The notes beneath the pieces are model-generated. The model ran no database searches. It was not told where the DNA came from and worked only from the letters and a program-made list of their open reading frames with translations. Positions 37,701 to 50,771 of a stretch of 64,000 bases of DNA are shown here, one piece after another; within the stretch, counting starts at the first letter, position 1, and each line of letters starts with the position of its first letter. The stretch lies in the NCBI RefSeq assembly GCF_032854445.1, contig NC_088295.1, forward strand, positions 39,979,385 to 40,043,384, given 5' to 3'. The translations under genes and the position numbers were made by a program. This DNA comes from Liolophura sinensis. Taxonomy: Eukaryota; Mollusca; Polyplacophora; Chitonida; Chitonidae.

Positions 37701-40700
37701 ATTTCTGCAAAAATCCTTGGTGCCTGAATCAATTTACAATCTAGCCAGAGTGATACACAGACGGAGAAGGGTACACCATAGTATAACCCATCATTAATCA
37801 TGAATGCATAAAAATTTTTAGTTCGTCATGTAAGAGCTTATGTTACGAGTTGGTCTTGTTGACAAAGTGGCTACCACCCTTTCATACCTCACCTTTATGA
37901 CCTTGAGACTACCGCTGAAGAGCATGCCTCTAGCTGCAGCCAGGGTACAAACAGGGTTGCCATGGGCCTCTATCACTTTCTCTTGCTCAAAAGTTCACAA
38001 TATCCCAGACCTGGCAACACAATAATGAAACAGGAAGACATAAGACAATATGAAGGGCTACACTTAAGGCAAAACCCAGGGAGTCTTGGAATATGGTGAA
38101 ACATTTGAATGCAGCACTCATGAAATTTCAAACAACTTCAAACACCTGGACAGTGAATTCCTAAGGATTCTCCAGCACACATAGTTCTCATGGCCTTGGT
38201 GGCAACATTTACTGGTCTGTGGTCTTACACATTCTATATGTGGATGAATCTAGGTAGCTCAGACAAGTGATTGTGTGTATGGTTTGTCATACAATGGTGT
38301 AGTACTACATACTAAGTAAGTACTACAACTTTTATTCAAAATACCAAAATCGACTTAAGGCCACCCAAAATAAAGCCAAAGTAATCTGAGTGTGAAATAA
38401 GTTGTTTAGTCACATCAAATTTATGTATTGGAGAAGTGTTATTGTATTTTAATAATCTTTCTATCATAAAACCCAGGGAATTAATCTACACGCAACTGGA
38501 GCTTAGTTCAAGGGAGACAACCATGATACCTGAACAGACTAAAGGGGCAGAACTTCAACAACATATCCAAGTGTGAAGGAAAAACACAATCATTTCTCCA
38601 ACTGTACATCACAAAATGAATAAAAACCCAACACATTTTTACATGCACAAAATATTTGCCAATTTAAACATTATGACAGAAGACAAGGGATTTGTATAAA
38701 TTTTCCTATTTAAAAATGTACAACTCACAATGATATTGCAGTCTTGTGAGCCACTGTAGAGCTTGTTACCGAATGCACAGAGGGCGAGGACAATGCCTGA
38801 GTGACCCTCCAGGGTTTTCACGCACTGATACCGTGATGATAGGTCCCACACCTACAACACATACACAGGAATATGCCATATATAAAATGGTCAGCCTTAC
38901 AGGAGGAGGAAAGCTTAGTGCTAAGAGTGGTTTGCCACTGCACTGTCCTGAAACTGACAAAACCAGAGACAATTCAATGATACCTCGATTTGATTCAGCA
39001 ACCTCTGTCATAAGAGGAAAATCAACTATGCCTGAAGAATGCTTTAGGTGAAATAGTTCAGACTAATAGTATTGTGTATGTGTGGGATTTTATATCCCAC
39101 TGCCACCACTAAAATATCATGCTTAAGATACCAGACATGACACCCCACCCTGTCACATTATGCTGACACCGGAACAACCAGTCCAGTTTACTTGCATAAT
39201 CCTGTCAGTGCTGAATGCGAGGCAGCAACATGTACAATTTTTAATGTCTCTGGTATGGCCTGTCCTGGATTTGATCTCCTGACCTCGACATGAATGCTCA
39301 AACCAATTGATCTACTAATGGTATTAGTGATCATGGTTGGTTGAGGGCTTGACGGTCGACTTGACCTCTATTAATGTCTACACTCACCAAGTAAATACTT
39401 CTTATCCCCGCTCAACTAACTGTGATAGTAAATTTATTATCCTGCAGAACTTAGTTGTACTATTTTAGTACAAAATTTATGAAGAAAAGGGCACTTGTTA
39501 GTCATTCAGGGTACCACTCTGATACATTGGGCTGTTAGATATACACATTTCTAACCAAAGCTATTTATAGCTTTATTTTCATGTAAATTTTTCACTTTCA
39601 GGCGGTGCATCAAATACTGAAGGAATATAGAGCAAAAGACTTATGATTATAGTTGAACAGCAGTTACAAAGGCAAGTTTCAGTACAAATTATAAACACTG
39701 TGGATATATATACATTTTGAAAAAAAAATCTAGGGTTGATACTTGGGTAAAATTTAAGTCTAGCTGGATATTGGCATACCAAATGATTTTCAACGTTTAA
39801 TAAAACGTTTTCAGCTAGAAATAAATAAAAACAGTTCACACCTTAATTGTTTTGTCTGAAGATCCACTAAACAACAACTCCCCAAGAACTGTAAGACACC
39901 ACACAGGACCCTGAAAATAAGACCAATGGGTAATAAATCATGGTAAACAATGTTTACCCCATTTAACAACATTTATTACATACATTGCTGATATGGTTTA
40001 TTTGCTGTACTGAAATTATGACAGTAAAGTTCCAATGCTCTGAAGGAAAGAGGAAATGATAGAAATGTTCAAACAAATCATATTTCATCTAGTATCCCTG
40101 GTGTCTGACAAACTGCACTGTGTTTTTACAAATTGCAGTGTTTTTACAAATTGCAGTGATTTAACAAATCGCACAATGTTTTTACAAATTGCTCAGTGTT
40201 TTTACAATCTGCCTAAGGGTTTCAAGGAAAAAAAAAAAAAGAAATACAGATCTCTTCAGTAGTCCCTGCTTATTATGTCTAATAGTTAAAGAATTGCTAT
40301 AGCTTCCATCATGTATACTAGCTAAAGAATTTCAATCATTTCTGTCTACCATGTCTACTTGGCACTAGTTCAAGAATAACAATAGATCCTCTGTATCATA
40401 TTATATCTAGGTGTGTTTATATCTTTAATTACAGAGGCTTTCCCATCATCTGATAACTACAGGTAGATGTTTGTACTCACTCCATGTCCAACAAATGTTC
40501 CCTTACACTTGAAAATCTGTTGGGGATCAAAAGCTGTAAAAAAAAATAAATAAATAAAAAATGGAATGGGTCAGTGAGTGAGTGCTTGGCGTTTAATGTC
40601 GTACTTAACAATTTTTCAGTGTTATGACAATGAACGAGTCCTTGGAGTGCATGTAATGTGCCTTTGGCTGCCGGACGGATTTCCATTATCCAGTGCTTCT

Positions 40701-43700
40701 TCACTGAGACCTTACCGAAGGCAAGTAAGCTGATCCGCCCGAGCCATTATACTGCTACGGGTCTACCAGTCGTTGGAAAAATGGAATGAAATACCAACCA
40801 AAAAGACGATAGTTCGTCTTGTTAAAACATAGCCTTAATTTCTTAACAACAATGCTGAAAAACAATGTGACAAAAAGGGAGACAACTACGTCTGTACTTT
40901 TCCATTTAACTTACAGGCAAAAATATATCTCACTACACAATGAACAAAATGTGAACATGAAGTTCGAATTATTTCATTCCAAGGAATATTGTATTCACAA
41001 CGGCAAAAAATATTTTTATTATTTGTATACGTATTCGCTAAATGTAATATGATGAGCAGTGCACTGAAACTGAAACACAAACCTCCCACAACTCCTTGGT
41101 TTATTAAATTGTTGATTTTGTGAATTTCATTCTGAAAAACAAAAAATACAACAGATGCAAGCCATGTATATTAAAGATATAAAAACATCCTCTGCACATC
41201 AATGTGTAATTTATTCCTGATCAGGTTAAAATAAATTTTTCATGATAATTTGACCTAAAATTTTGTGGGCCTCTACGGTTAGCATCGAGTGTAGCATGAT
41301 GACCCAGGAACCCCTCACCAATGTGGTTTTTGGTCGTACATGGGAAGGTCTGCCAGACACCTGTTGATCACCTTCCTCTAACAATAATGCTGACCACCGA
41401 CATAAAAGTAAAATATTCTTGAGTATGGCGTAAAACACCACTTAAATAAATAAACAAACAACAAAATTTTAACACCAAGCTGCTCATTTTGCTGCATTCT
41501 GGGAATTCTATTGATTTCAGCAAAATGTTTTGAGGTTTGTTTGAAAGGTAAGATGATATCCTGTAAAAATGTAAGTACATGTATTCAGCATGGAAAGTAA
41601 CATGTTTGGAGCTTTATATGCCTGTATTAATACACTTCCATACTGGTTTATTTATACATGTTAATGTACACTTATGACTAAGTGTTAAGGCAAATCTCTT
41701 AAAACAGTGAATGTTTTTACATATAAAAGTATGGGCCAATCTGCTAAGTCTCCCCAATACACAAAGAGAAAACAAGTACAGCATGTATTCTTATGGATTC
41801 AGGACACACGATTTTTCACTCTATAATGGTGCAGAAATACATGCCTCAAAACAGGGAGTGTTAGCCCCTCCCCTTAGTCACTGCGCATTTGTTCCTGGGG
41901 CGACATTGCAGTTAGATGACCACAGGCGATTAGCTGTTTGCTTGGTCATGATTGACTGGTTGGAAGCAGGTATTTTTAGGGGTTTCTGAATACAATTTAT
42001 ATTTATAAATAAAGGGATAAATTGTAAACTCATAATCTTACAGCCATGTTGTCCAACTCTCTCCTTGTACCAACAACATCATTCACTACTTGGTTCTGTT
42101 TCTCTTCCAAGATTTCTGCAAGCATACAAGACATACTTGTACATGTAACCAAATCAAATTAGACAAAGACTTCATTAGGCTTGATACACCACACTTAAAT
42201 TCACATTAATATTGTCATACCTTCCTCTTTACATCTTCACAGAAGCACTGGCATATTCATGGGTAGACAACATCAGTTATCAGACTTTTTGAATTTGAGT
42301 TAAGGACGGCTGCTCCTCTTGACACCATGTTGTTGTTGTCAGATGTTCCTTTCCAAACTTACAATGTTGTCACATTACAGAGAGTGCAATGACAGTGCAC
42401 TGAAACACTGGATACATCACAACAAACAAGTTCTGCTGCACCACCTCATGGGATTAAAAAATATGTAACCTTCCCATCAGTCCCTATTCACTATGACAAG
42501 AAAAAATGTTTTCAAAACTGACATACCTATAATTATATACATTAATATACTACTACACCCATTAATTGTTACACATGATTTCATGAAATACAGAATAGAA
42601 GAGAATTCATCATAGGCCATATGTGCACATCCACAAGTACCATGTGGGTAAGTTAACACAAGCTAACAACCATTGCTGAAGTATTGTTACAAACTGCACT
42701 ATTATCATAATTCCACACTAACAAATTTCTTAAAATAAATACACAATAAAAAATGAATTTTCTTACCAACTTTGATTTCAACAAATTTCTCCAGCCTATC
42801 CAACTTCTCTGAGAGTTTGCCTAACATTGTGCGTAGAAAGCCTATTTCCTGTTCTTTCTGTGAGAGTGAACACTGAAGGTCTGAAACTCTTTCTTCAGTC
42901 CTTTGGATGAACTCTTTCATATTCTCGAACTTGCATTGTTTAAGATGTTCTTCCAGGTCCTCTCGGGTTCCATGGAAATTACAACTACAACAGAGAAAAA
43001 CAATACAATACAATATTGTATTATATACTTAAAATCATACTTTCTATGAAGGCCTGAAACTGGACAATCCAACCAATGCATTTTTGTCTCCAAAATCAAA
43101 TTAAAAATGTCCACAAATTGCCCTGAAAGGTTGAGGAATTAGGGTATCTAAAGAACACTATTTAGGAAGCTGTACAGAATTACAAGCATCTTAACAAAAC
43201 ACATACATGTACATGTAATTCACAATTACATAACAACATATACAATCAACTGAAAAACCGACAACGGTTGAACAATGTATATATATCAGTTTTTTATCTC
43301 GTGCTGCTTCATTGAGATGACTTATCGAAGGCAAGTTAGCCATCCCACCCAAGCCACTATACTGAAACAGATCGATCAGTCACAGTACTATCCCCTTAAT
43401 GCTGAACGCCAGAAGTTATAACTTCCTCTTTTAAAGTCTTAGGTGTGACTGGACCCAGGACTGATACTGGATATACCGCTCCCGAAGCGGATGCTACCCG
43501 GGCCAGTCAATGTGGCGAGTCATTGGTGGAACAATATATAACATCTTTGTCACTGTGAAAAAAAGGCTGAAGGCTAAATAGGAGCGACCTCAGAAATGTA
43601 AAACGACTCTTTGTATCAACAGATTGCACTGTGAAGACAAGTGGTTAATTGAGAAAGAATTCATATGCACTGTTGATAGGATTATAAACATAATTCAAAC

Positions 43701-46700
43701 AGTCTCTAAAAGCATTCTACGAACAATTTTATACCTTATAAAACACTATAGTAATCCTAAAGTTTTCCACACCCTCCACTTTAAATGGTATTCACATGTC
43801 TAGAATTTTAAACAAAATCTTGATGGGGAATGTATGATATGGTACAGGGGAGGTAACCCAGATTAACAAAAGTACATTTTAATGTGTTTACCTTCATAGA
43901 CTTCATGTTTGTTCATAAAAGCAAATAAAGTCAAAGGCAGAGTTGGCAATATGTACATGAAACGGTCAGAATGTTTAGACACAAAATATTTAGAACTCTA
44001 TACATAACACATCATAACAAATTAAGACATCCTTACTGACTGACTAAATGTGCCTACAATCTGAAGAGCTAACCTACAATGATAACATTTCATGTGTACA
44101 TCTTGTGAACACCTGTATTTATAACTGGTGATCTAATCATCTGCACTGATGGCAATTTACTGGTGTACTCTGTACATGTAATACTTACTTGTATTTATAG
44201 TATGGACACCTGGCACTGTTACAAGATTTTAAATGGTCTTCCAAATCCTGAAACAGCAACAAAACAAAGTCAATATCAGACACCAAATAACCATAACTCT
44301 ACATTCACTTGAATGACAGCACCTTGTTAGCCTGCGTTCTCTTGGAAGGCCTTATGTGAGTCACAATTAAGGCCAAATGGTCAAGGATTTTATCATGCAC
44401 TTTATTTATAAAGTATGCCCTGATAAAACATAAAATAAACTGGAATAATACTTCAAGCATCTGGCTTCATAGTTATGGAAAAACTGATAAAGGATTTTTA
44501 GAATATTTATACCCTGTAACAAATGTATTGGTACATACATATAGTATATTCTGAAGTATGTACACCAAATGTAGACTGCTTGTAGCTAAACATGTACAGC
44601 ATTCATTGACAACCCCGGGTAATAAATCACAACTCCATTCATGTGAAAACTCACTCAGATAGATTGAGAACAAGAACAGGTTGTCAGTTCAGGGAGTGAA
44701 CACGGTATTCTGATCAAAGTGAAACCAGTCAAGCATTTATTGCTCTAAACTGCCAAATATGACTTGCTCTTGTTTTTCCACTAACTAACTAGTTGCAACC
44801 ACAAGTTCAAAATAAAACTTGTAACATCAATATCTAAACTTTTTATACACTGGTGTTTTCGCTCTCTCTACTTTTGTTCTTCAAACAGAAGTGTTGAGCA
44901 TTATTTAGAAAGTTTCAAAAAGACAGGTGCTTAACTGGACCAAATTTATACACGCCCCTAATCAGTTGATGATTTAATACACAGGATTTATATCATGATT
45001 AGAATTAGACTATGAAATTTCTAGAAGCAGATTTGACACAATTTACCTCTGTTCATCAATCCAATGAGAGTGGTTCATGTCCAGCTTAGGCCTGAGGTAA
45101 AATAATACAGGCATTCTGATTGGCTAACATATGGGACATTTGGACTGACAGAGCTATCATTTCAACTGCTGTCTAACAAAACTTGTGTAACAATTTAAAA
45201 AAGTAAATTTATTAGACAAAATCGAGGAAATCAGGCCTAACAAATCACATCACATCACATCGCTGGTAACAAAACTTGTGTAACAATTTAAAAAAGTAAA
45301 TTTATTAGACAAAATCGAGGAAATCAGGCCTAACAAATCACATCAGCTCAAGAGATGAATTCCTGCAATTGGCACCATGAACATGGCAATGGTGAACGGT
45401 GAAATTCATATATCATTACAGCATACAATTTAATACAGACATATAAACACACCATCCCTGTTTGCACAATTTAAAAAAAAAAAACAAAAAACAAATCGAC
45501 CAAATGGGCGACATCTACGAGGACACTGCATAATCTCGTTCGATTTATTACAAAGACTTTGACATCAGTTTGGAAGGACATCTATCTCTGAGTCAACAAC
45601 CACAATTAACATCGAACATGATACTTCTGACCTTTGCATTTGGTTTCTGACAGCTAAACACATCAGGTTATTTGATCCGCCGCTGTACATCAACTCCAGA
45701 AAGGCAGGCAATTTTCTGGGCAGTCAAGATCTGTTATAGCAGAAACTGCACGATAATGACTATATATCTTGTCAATTAAATTACTGCCACTGCCAGGAAT
45801 AGATGTCTACATTCTCTGTAGGTTTCACCACAAAGCTTGACCCCCTTCATATGAATAACGCTTGTTTATGGGTTCAGTGGTATCATTTTGCCTCCTCTCT
45901 CCAACACATCATATTCTTGACTCCCACTTCAAAGCAATAATATACTCAGGGCATGATCTCTCAAATAAAGCTAGAGAGAAAAACAGCATTCTGGCACAAG
46001 CGTTGCCTAACGTAGACACTGCGCTATGTGAGCTTTCCAAAGTCTACAGACCCTTGTTGATCACTTCTGAACAAATCTGCCCAAAGCTGTAAAAATCTTC
46101 TTGGCACATTGCATTCATCATGTGTGAAGATCTAACCTGACCTTTGATTAAAGAAGTAACAGTTTGATTGATTACTGAATCACAGCCCCCTTGATGTGCA
46201 GATTTGTATTTTTTTATGTCTTTTTTAGCAAGTTCCCAGAAAAAGGCCAACATTCATTTGGAGGAAAGGTCTCTATAGCCCATAAACTATGTGAAAAAGG
46301 ACTGAAAACTTGGTATAGCTGATCAGGTATAAAATAAATGTCCTACGCATGCATTGCCACTATAAATTTACTTAAGATAAGGAGTTTTTAATTCAGTATA
46401 TACATATGCCTCTCCTTGGCAAATAACAGTATTAGAATTTCAGGAAGGATAAAACGGCCTCATTACAGTTTTTTGGCACACATGAATAAACCTGTCATAA
46501 ATGTGTACAGTGAAACCTTTCCATGCATTGTGATAATAAGACTGCAATATACATGATGGATTCAAACGATTTACAAATAAATGTCTGCAAAAAATGTTAT
46601 TACTATAAAATGACTGGCAAACTTGCTCATGTCTACTTCCTATCCAGACAGTGCAAAAGTATAAACATTTGTTTATACTGGACATCATCTATTAAAAAAA

Positions 46701-49700
46701 AAAAAAGGGCTATAAATTCTTTAAAACTAAATGTGATTATGAAATCTATGAAAACATCTTCAATTTTGAACTATTGCAAGCTGTATTTATTTAATTATTT
46801 GCTGAAGATGATTGGTTAAACAAAGTTCTACGGTGTATAAATAATGTTAGTTAACATCACTTTGTGCATCTTCTAAACAATAGACCACCTTAAAATATAT
46901 ATATATGTGCATTTCAAATGTGTACACTTCCAACCCAGGACTGACCGGACAAGGGTCACCAAAACCACTACTGCCACTTTTTTTCATCATGACAATACTT
47001 TGCCTTCCTTCATACCAGGGAGCAAGATATTTGACTTCCAATTCACCTAACTTCAGCTTTATAACAACAAGTAGACTTGAAAACTGGAAGACATGTATGA
47101 TGTATTATGGCAACCATTTCAAAAGGCTCTCAAATCATTCTACCTTTTTTTATGGAAGTTAAGAAGTCATCATGCTTTCCTTTCGAGAAAACTGTAGCTC
47201 GTCATAAACAGGCGATTATTAGACACCTTCCCTCTTTACATCACAATTCATATCAAGGTTACTTTGATGGAGGTTTACTTACCGGATTTCAAACCCCAAC
47301 TCGTCCATCAAAGCACTCCAGCTTGGTTGCAATGGTTACCAGAGGCTGAGCACAGACTGGCTGGCATAGACCCAATCAATACAGCCTGATAAATGGATCC
47401 CTCAACATAAAGAACCTCTGGCTTTCAAACAAACAGGGAATTCTCAGCCCCAAAACAAGTCTGAACTGCCCCATGGAGACCTCACTGTCTCATGGGGTAG
47501 ACGTTGGACATCTGGATCAGACAGCTCCATTATGCACTGTTTATAGTCAAACAGAGCTGTGTTATAGGAATCTTGTGCACATCTTTCTCCACTGAACTTC
47601 CCTTAATGAAATTTACCATGTGGAATGAACAGCCAGTTGAATACATGCGCTGTATAATGTGTGTGAATATAGCAAAAACTGAAATACAGGTGTCACCACG
47701 ACACTCAGCGACTGAAATATGGCCAATATGGCGTTAGGCCATAATCATTAATTCAAATACATGTGCATGTCCATGACAAGTATGAAATTTGTTCAAGAAC
47801 ATGGGTGGAAGAAGGAGACAAAAAGTGTTGAGCATGATTCCAAGAAGTGCTGAAACTACCGTAACCTGTTGCCTTTTTGACTAGCTGAGTACCACTTGTG
47901 GTCGGAATGCTTGAGGGAATGTTGACAAAACAGGGTCAGGGGCTGTAGGGGAATCTGAGCAGATAAGCTGAAATAGCCAACACAGGTGGTTGATGGTTCT
48001 CACCCATATGACTATAGAAAACATACAAAGTCGGCATGTGTGAACTGGCAGGCGATGTGCATCGATAAACTCTCGCAAGTGTAGGGGCGGCGTAGTCTCT
48101 AAGTGGTCAGTCTGAGTGAACATGCAAGGCAAACATGTACGCCCCTTCTCTCAGGTGATTTCTCCAGCTACATTGTCTTTTGTGGACTATTATTTATTCA
48201 CCATGGGCAATGACGAACACCAAACTGTTTAACAGCCTGTTACACAACTTAACTTAGTATATAAGCTTATCTGTAAAAGTTCGTGCAGCAAACCAACAAA
48301 ACATGTGCACAAACAGCAAACATGTTGGTGAGACACTAAATTTCGATTCAGACCTTGGTCGTTCTCAATAACATGTGGGCCGATGCAACGTGAGGTGAAA
48401 TTTGTTGTCTCTTGTGTGTAATCCGTTGTCTGCTGTGTGTAATTCGATTGACCTGCCATAATCAGTCCAACTAAAACATATTTTTCTTTTCTCAGTCGGT
48501 TGAACACAATATTGTTAAAAACAAGCCACTGCGCTGCTCCACCTTTAAATACAGATATTAGACTCAGCATTACATTTTTACAATCTATTTTCACACACTT
48601 TGTTTGCATCAGAACATACATACATCTTCACAACTACCATTGGAGGCTTTCATGATCTAACAATATCATTCTTGGTATGGAAATTTTGCGGGGGAAAGGT
48701 CAATCTAAAACTGACAGTGTATTCAAATATAAACAGCCAAGTTGTGTTAATATGCAAATCGTGGCTTTGCCCAGCATTGGGTATAGCCTTTGAAGTTCCA
48801 ACATTGTTTTTAGGACCCGTCAATCACAGCAGAGACCTCATCCCACCACCTGTTGTTTTGATAATTGTTTTGAATTCTACCCATGGTAAAAAGACTAGAT
48901 GTAAGTGTTGTGAATATCTTTGTAATTACACCTATACAGGCACATGACTATGATGGCTTTACTGAAACGGTTTAGTAACAAAATCAAACCTAAAAGTCCA
49001 AATTGAAATGCACAGGCTCTTCACTAGGCAGGTGACAGTATGTAAAATTTTGAGCCTCCGTCTGATAGTCCAGATCTGACAGAAGATTTCACAACAGTGT
49101 TGACTTTTTTCCCCCCAAGGGGCAGGTCAATGAAAACAAGTTTATCTAACTGGTCAACGTTGAATTTTGTAAGATGTCAGTTACCTGTAAGACTTACACA
49201 GTGACTGAGATCCTAAAAAATGTGAGTAGGAAAAGATTTACACTTGTTGCAATATGAACATTGTGTTCGCATTTCCACACATGCATGATGTTCAATCAGT
49301 GTATGTTGAGTTTATGATTGCCATTTTATGAAATCGGGGGGATGTCTGGAGATTGTTCTTGTCCACATACAGTGTATATGGACTCAATGCAAGTTTACGG
49401 TTGTACAGACATGGCAATCGGCTGTCACAATAATGCAAGAACGAGGTCTGAACATGTGTTAGTTTAGGAAACCTTGACCCGAGTGTGTTTACGCATATAA
49501 CTAACGATTTCTGAAACAAAATGGCAGGAAACATAGAACATTTCTAAAATGGGATAGCAAAGCTTATTTACAGTTAACACTGTATAATGCATTCACCAGT
49601 GCAGTAAAGCTGACATCTGGAAAAGTAGTTGTTAGCTTGCCAGTTTGACATGAACATGTTTTGAGACAGTTTCGGAATTTACAGGTATGTAAACATCTGT

Positions 49701-50738
49701 CGTTTGATACTTTCTTCATTTCAATTCATGGATTAAAATAAAGGTGGTGTCTGGAATTCTTCATGCCTGTATACTTCAGTGATGGCAGCACGTTGGCACC
49801 ATGGAGCATCTTGTTCTCGGTTTCTCAGTGAGAGATGACAGACAACATCTACCATAATACGCCCCATAGTACAAAAGTATCATAAAGATTGCATGTCCAG
49901 CTCAATCTAACCTCAAATTTGCTTCAGTAATCATTTTAGAACCAAGAGATAACGCCTGAGAATAATAACTTTACAATTTGCGTTCATATCATCTATTTAA
50001 GACTAATCTGGATATAGCCAAATCACCTGTCTTTTCAAAGTACACTTCTTACTTTTTCTACAACTTGTTTTGAAGCTTGTGACATTTTTTAATTGAAATT
50101 GCTATTTCTTTACTTTATTTTCAACTTTCATGGAATTAGCTTGACATGTTTTTGTTTTTTACTTTCAATCAATTATTCAGAGACCAAAGAAAGTGACCAA
50201 AGACAGTGGCAGGGGACGAAACACAGAAGCTAATAGAAGAGGGTAAAAAGGTCTCATTCTATCCTCTTCAATTACACGTGGGCTGCATTAGCATTTCAGA
50301 ATGCTACCAAGCCTTAGCCTTAAGATCAATAGGAATCAGTACAAGTTGAGGCACTGAACGTGTCTTTGCAGGCCCTATAACTCTCCCTAAAATCCCAGTT
50401 TATAACCCTGTACACTTTTAAGCACAAGTCCTCCCTTTGAAAAACTCAGAATTAAGAACTAATGGCAGGCTGTATATTAAAGTTCACTTCATAAGAGCTA
50501 TTACCTCCTGGTTTAGGTTGAGGTACATCCAGATACACGCACGTAACTGTGACAAGCTATGTTACCAAAAGAAAACAATCCTCACGTTTGAAATTAGCAT
50601 GGTGGGAATTCTGTCCTGACAGGCTTTATCCCACAGACATTTCATTACACAAATGGATTCACATGTTTTCCCCCCTCTGGTCCCATTCATGACAGAGAGA
50701 GAGAGATAGAGAGAGAGAAAGAGAGAGGGGGGAGAGAA

Positions 50739-50771
<33 letters not shown>

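Noticed and set aside
37441-37797. A 118-codon plus-strand open frame
   Set aside because: Low-complexity stretches and a short local repeat (GTACTCCCTCT twice) account for it, and no family resemblance is seen.
47275-47400. Possible minus-strand exon ending in a strong GTAAGT donor ([13 protein letters not shown])
   Set aside because: The frame meets a TAA just upstream with no acceptor in between, and the flanking TRAF7 exons already join in phase.
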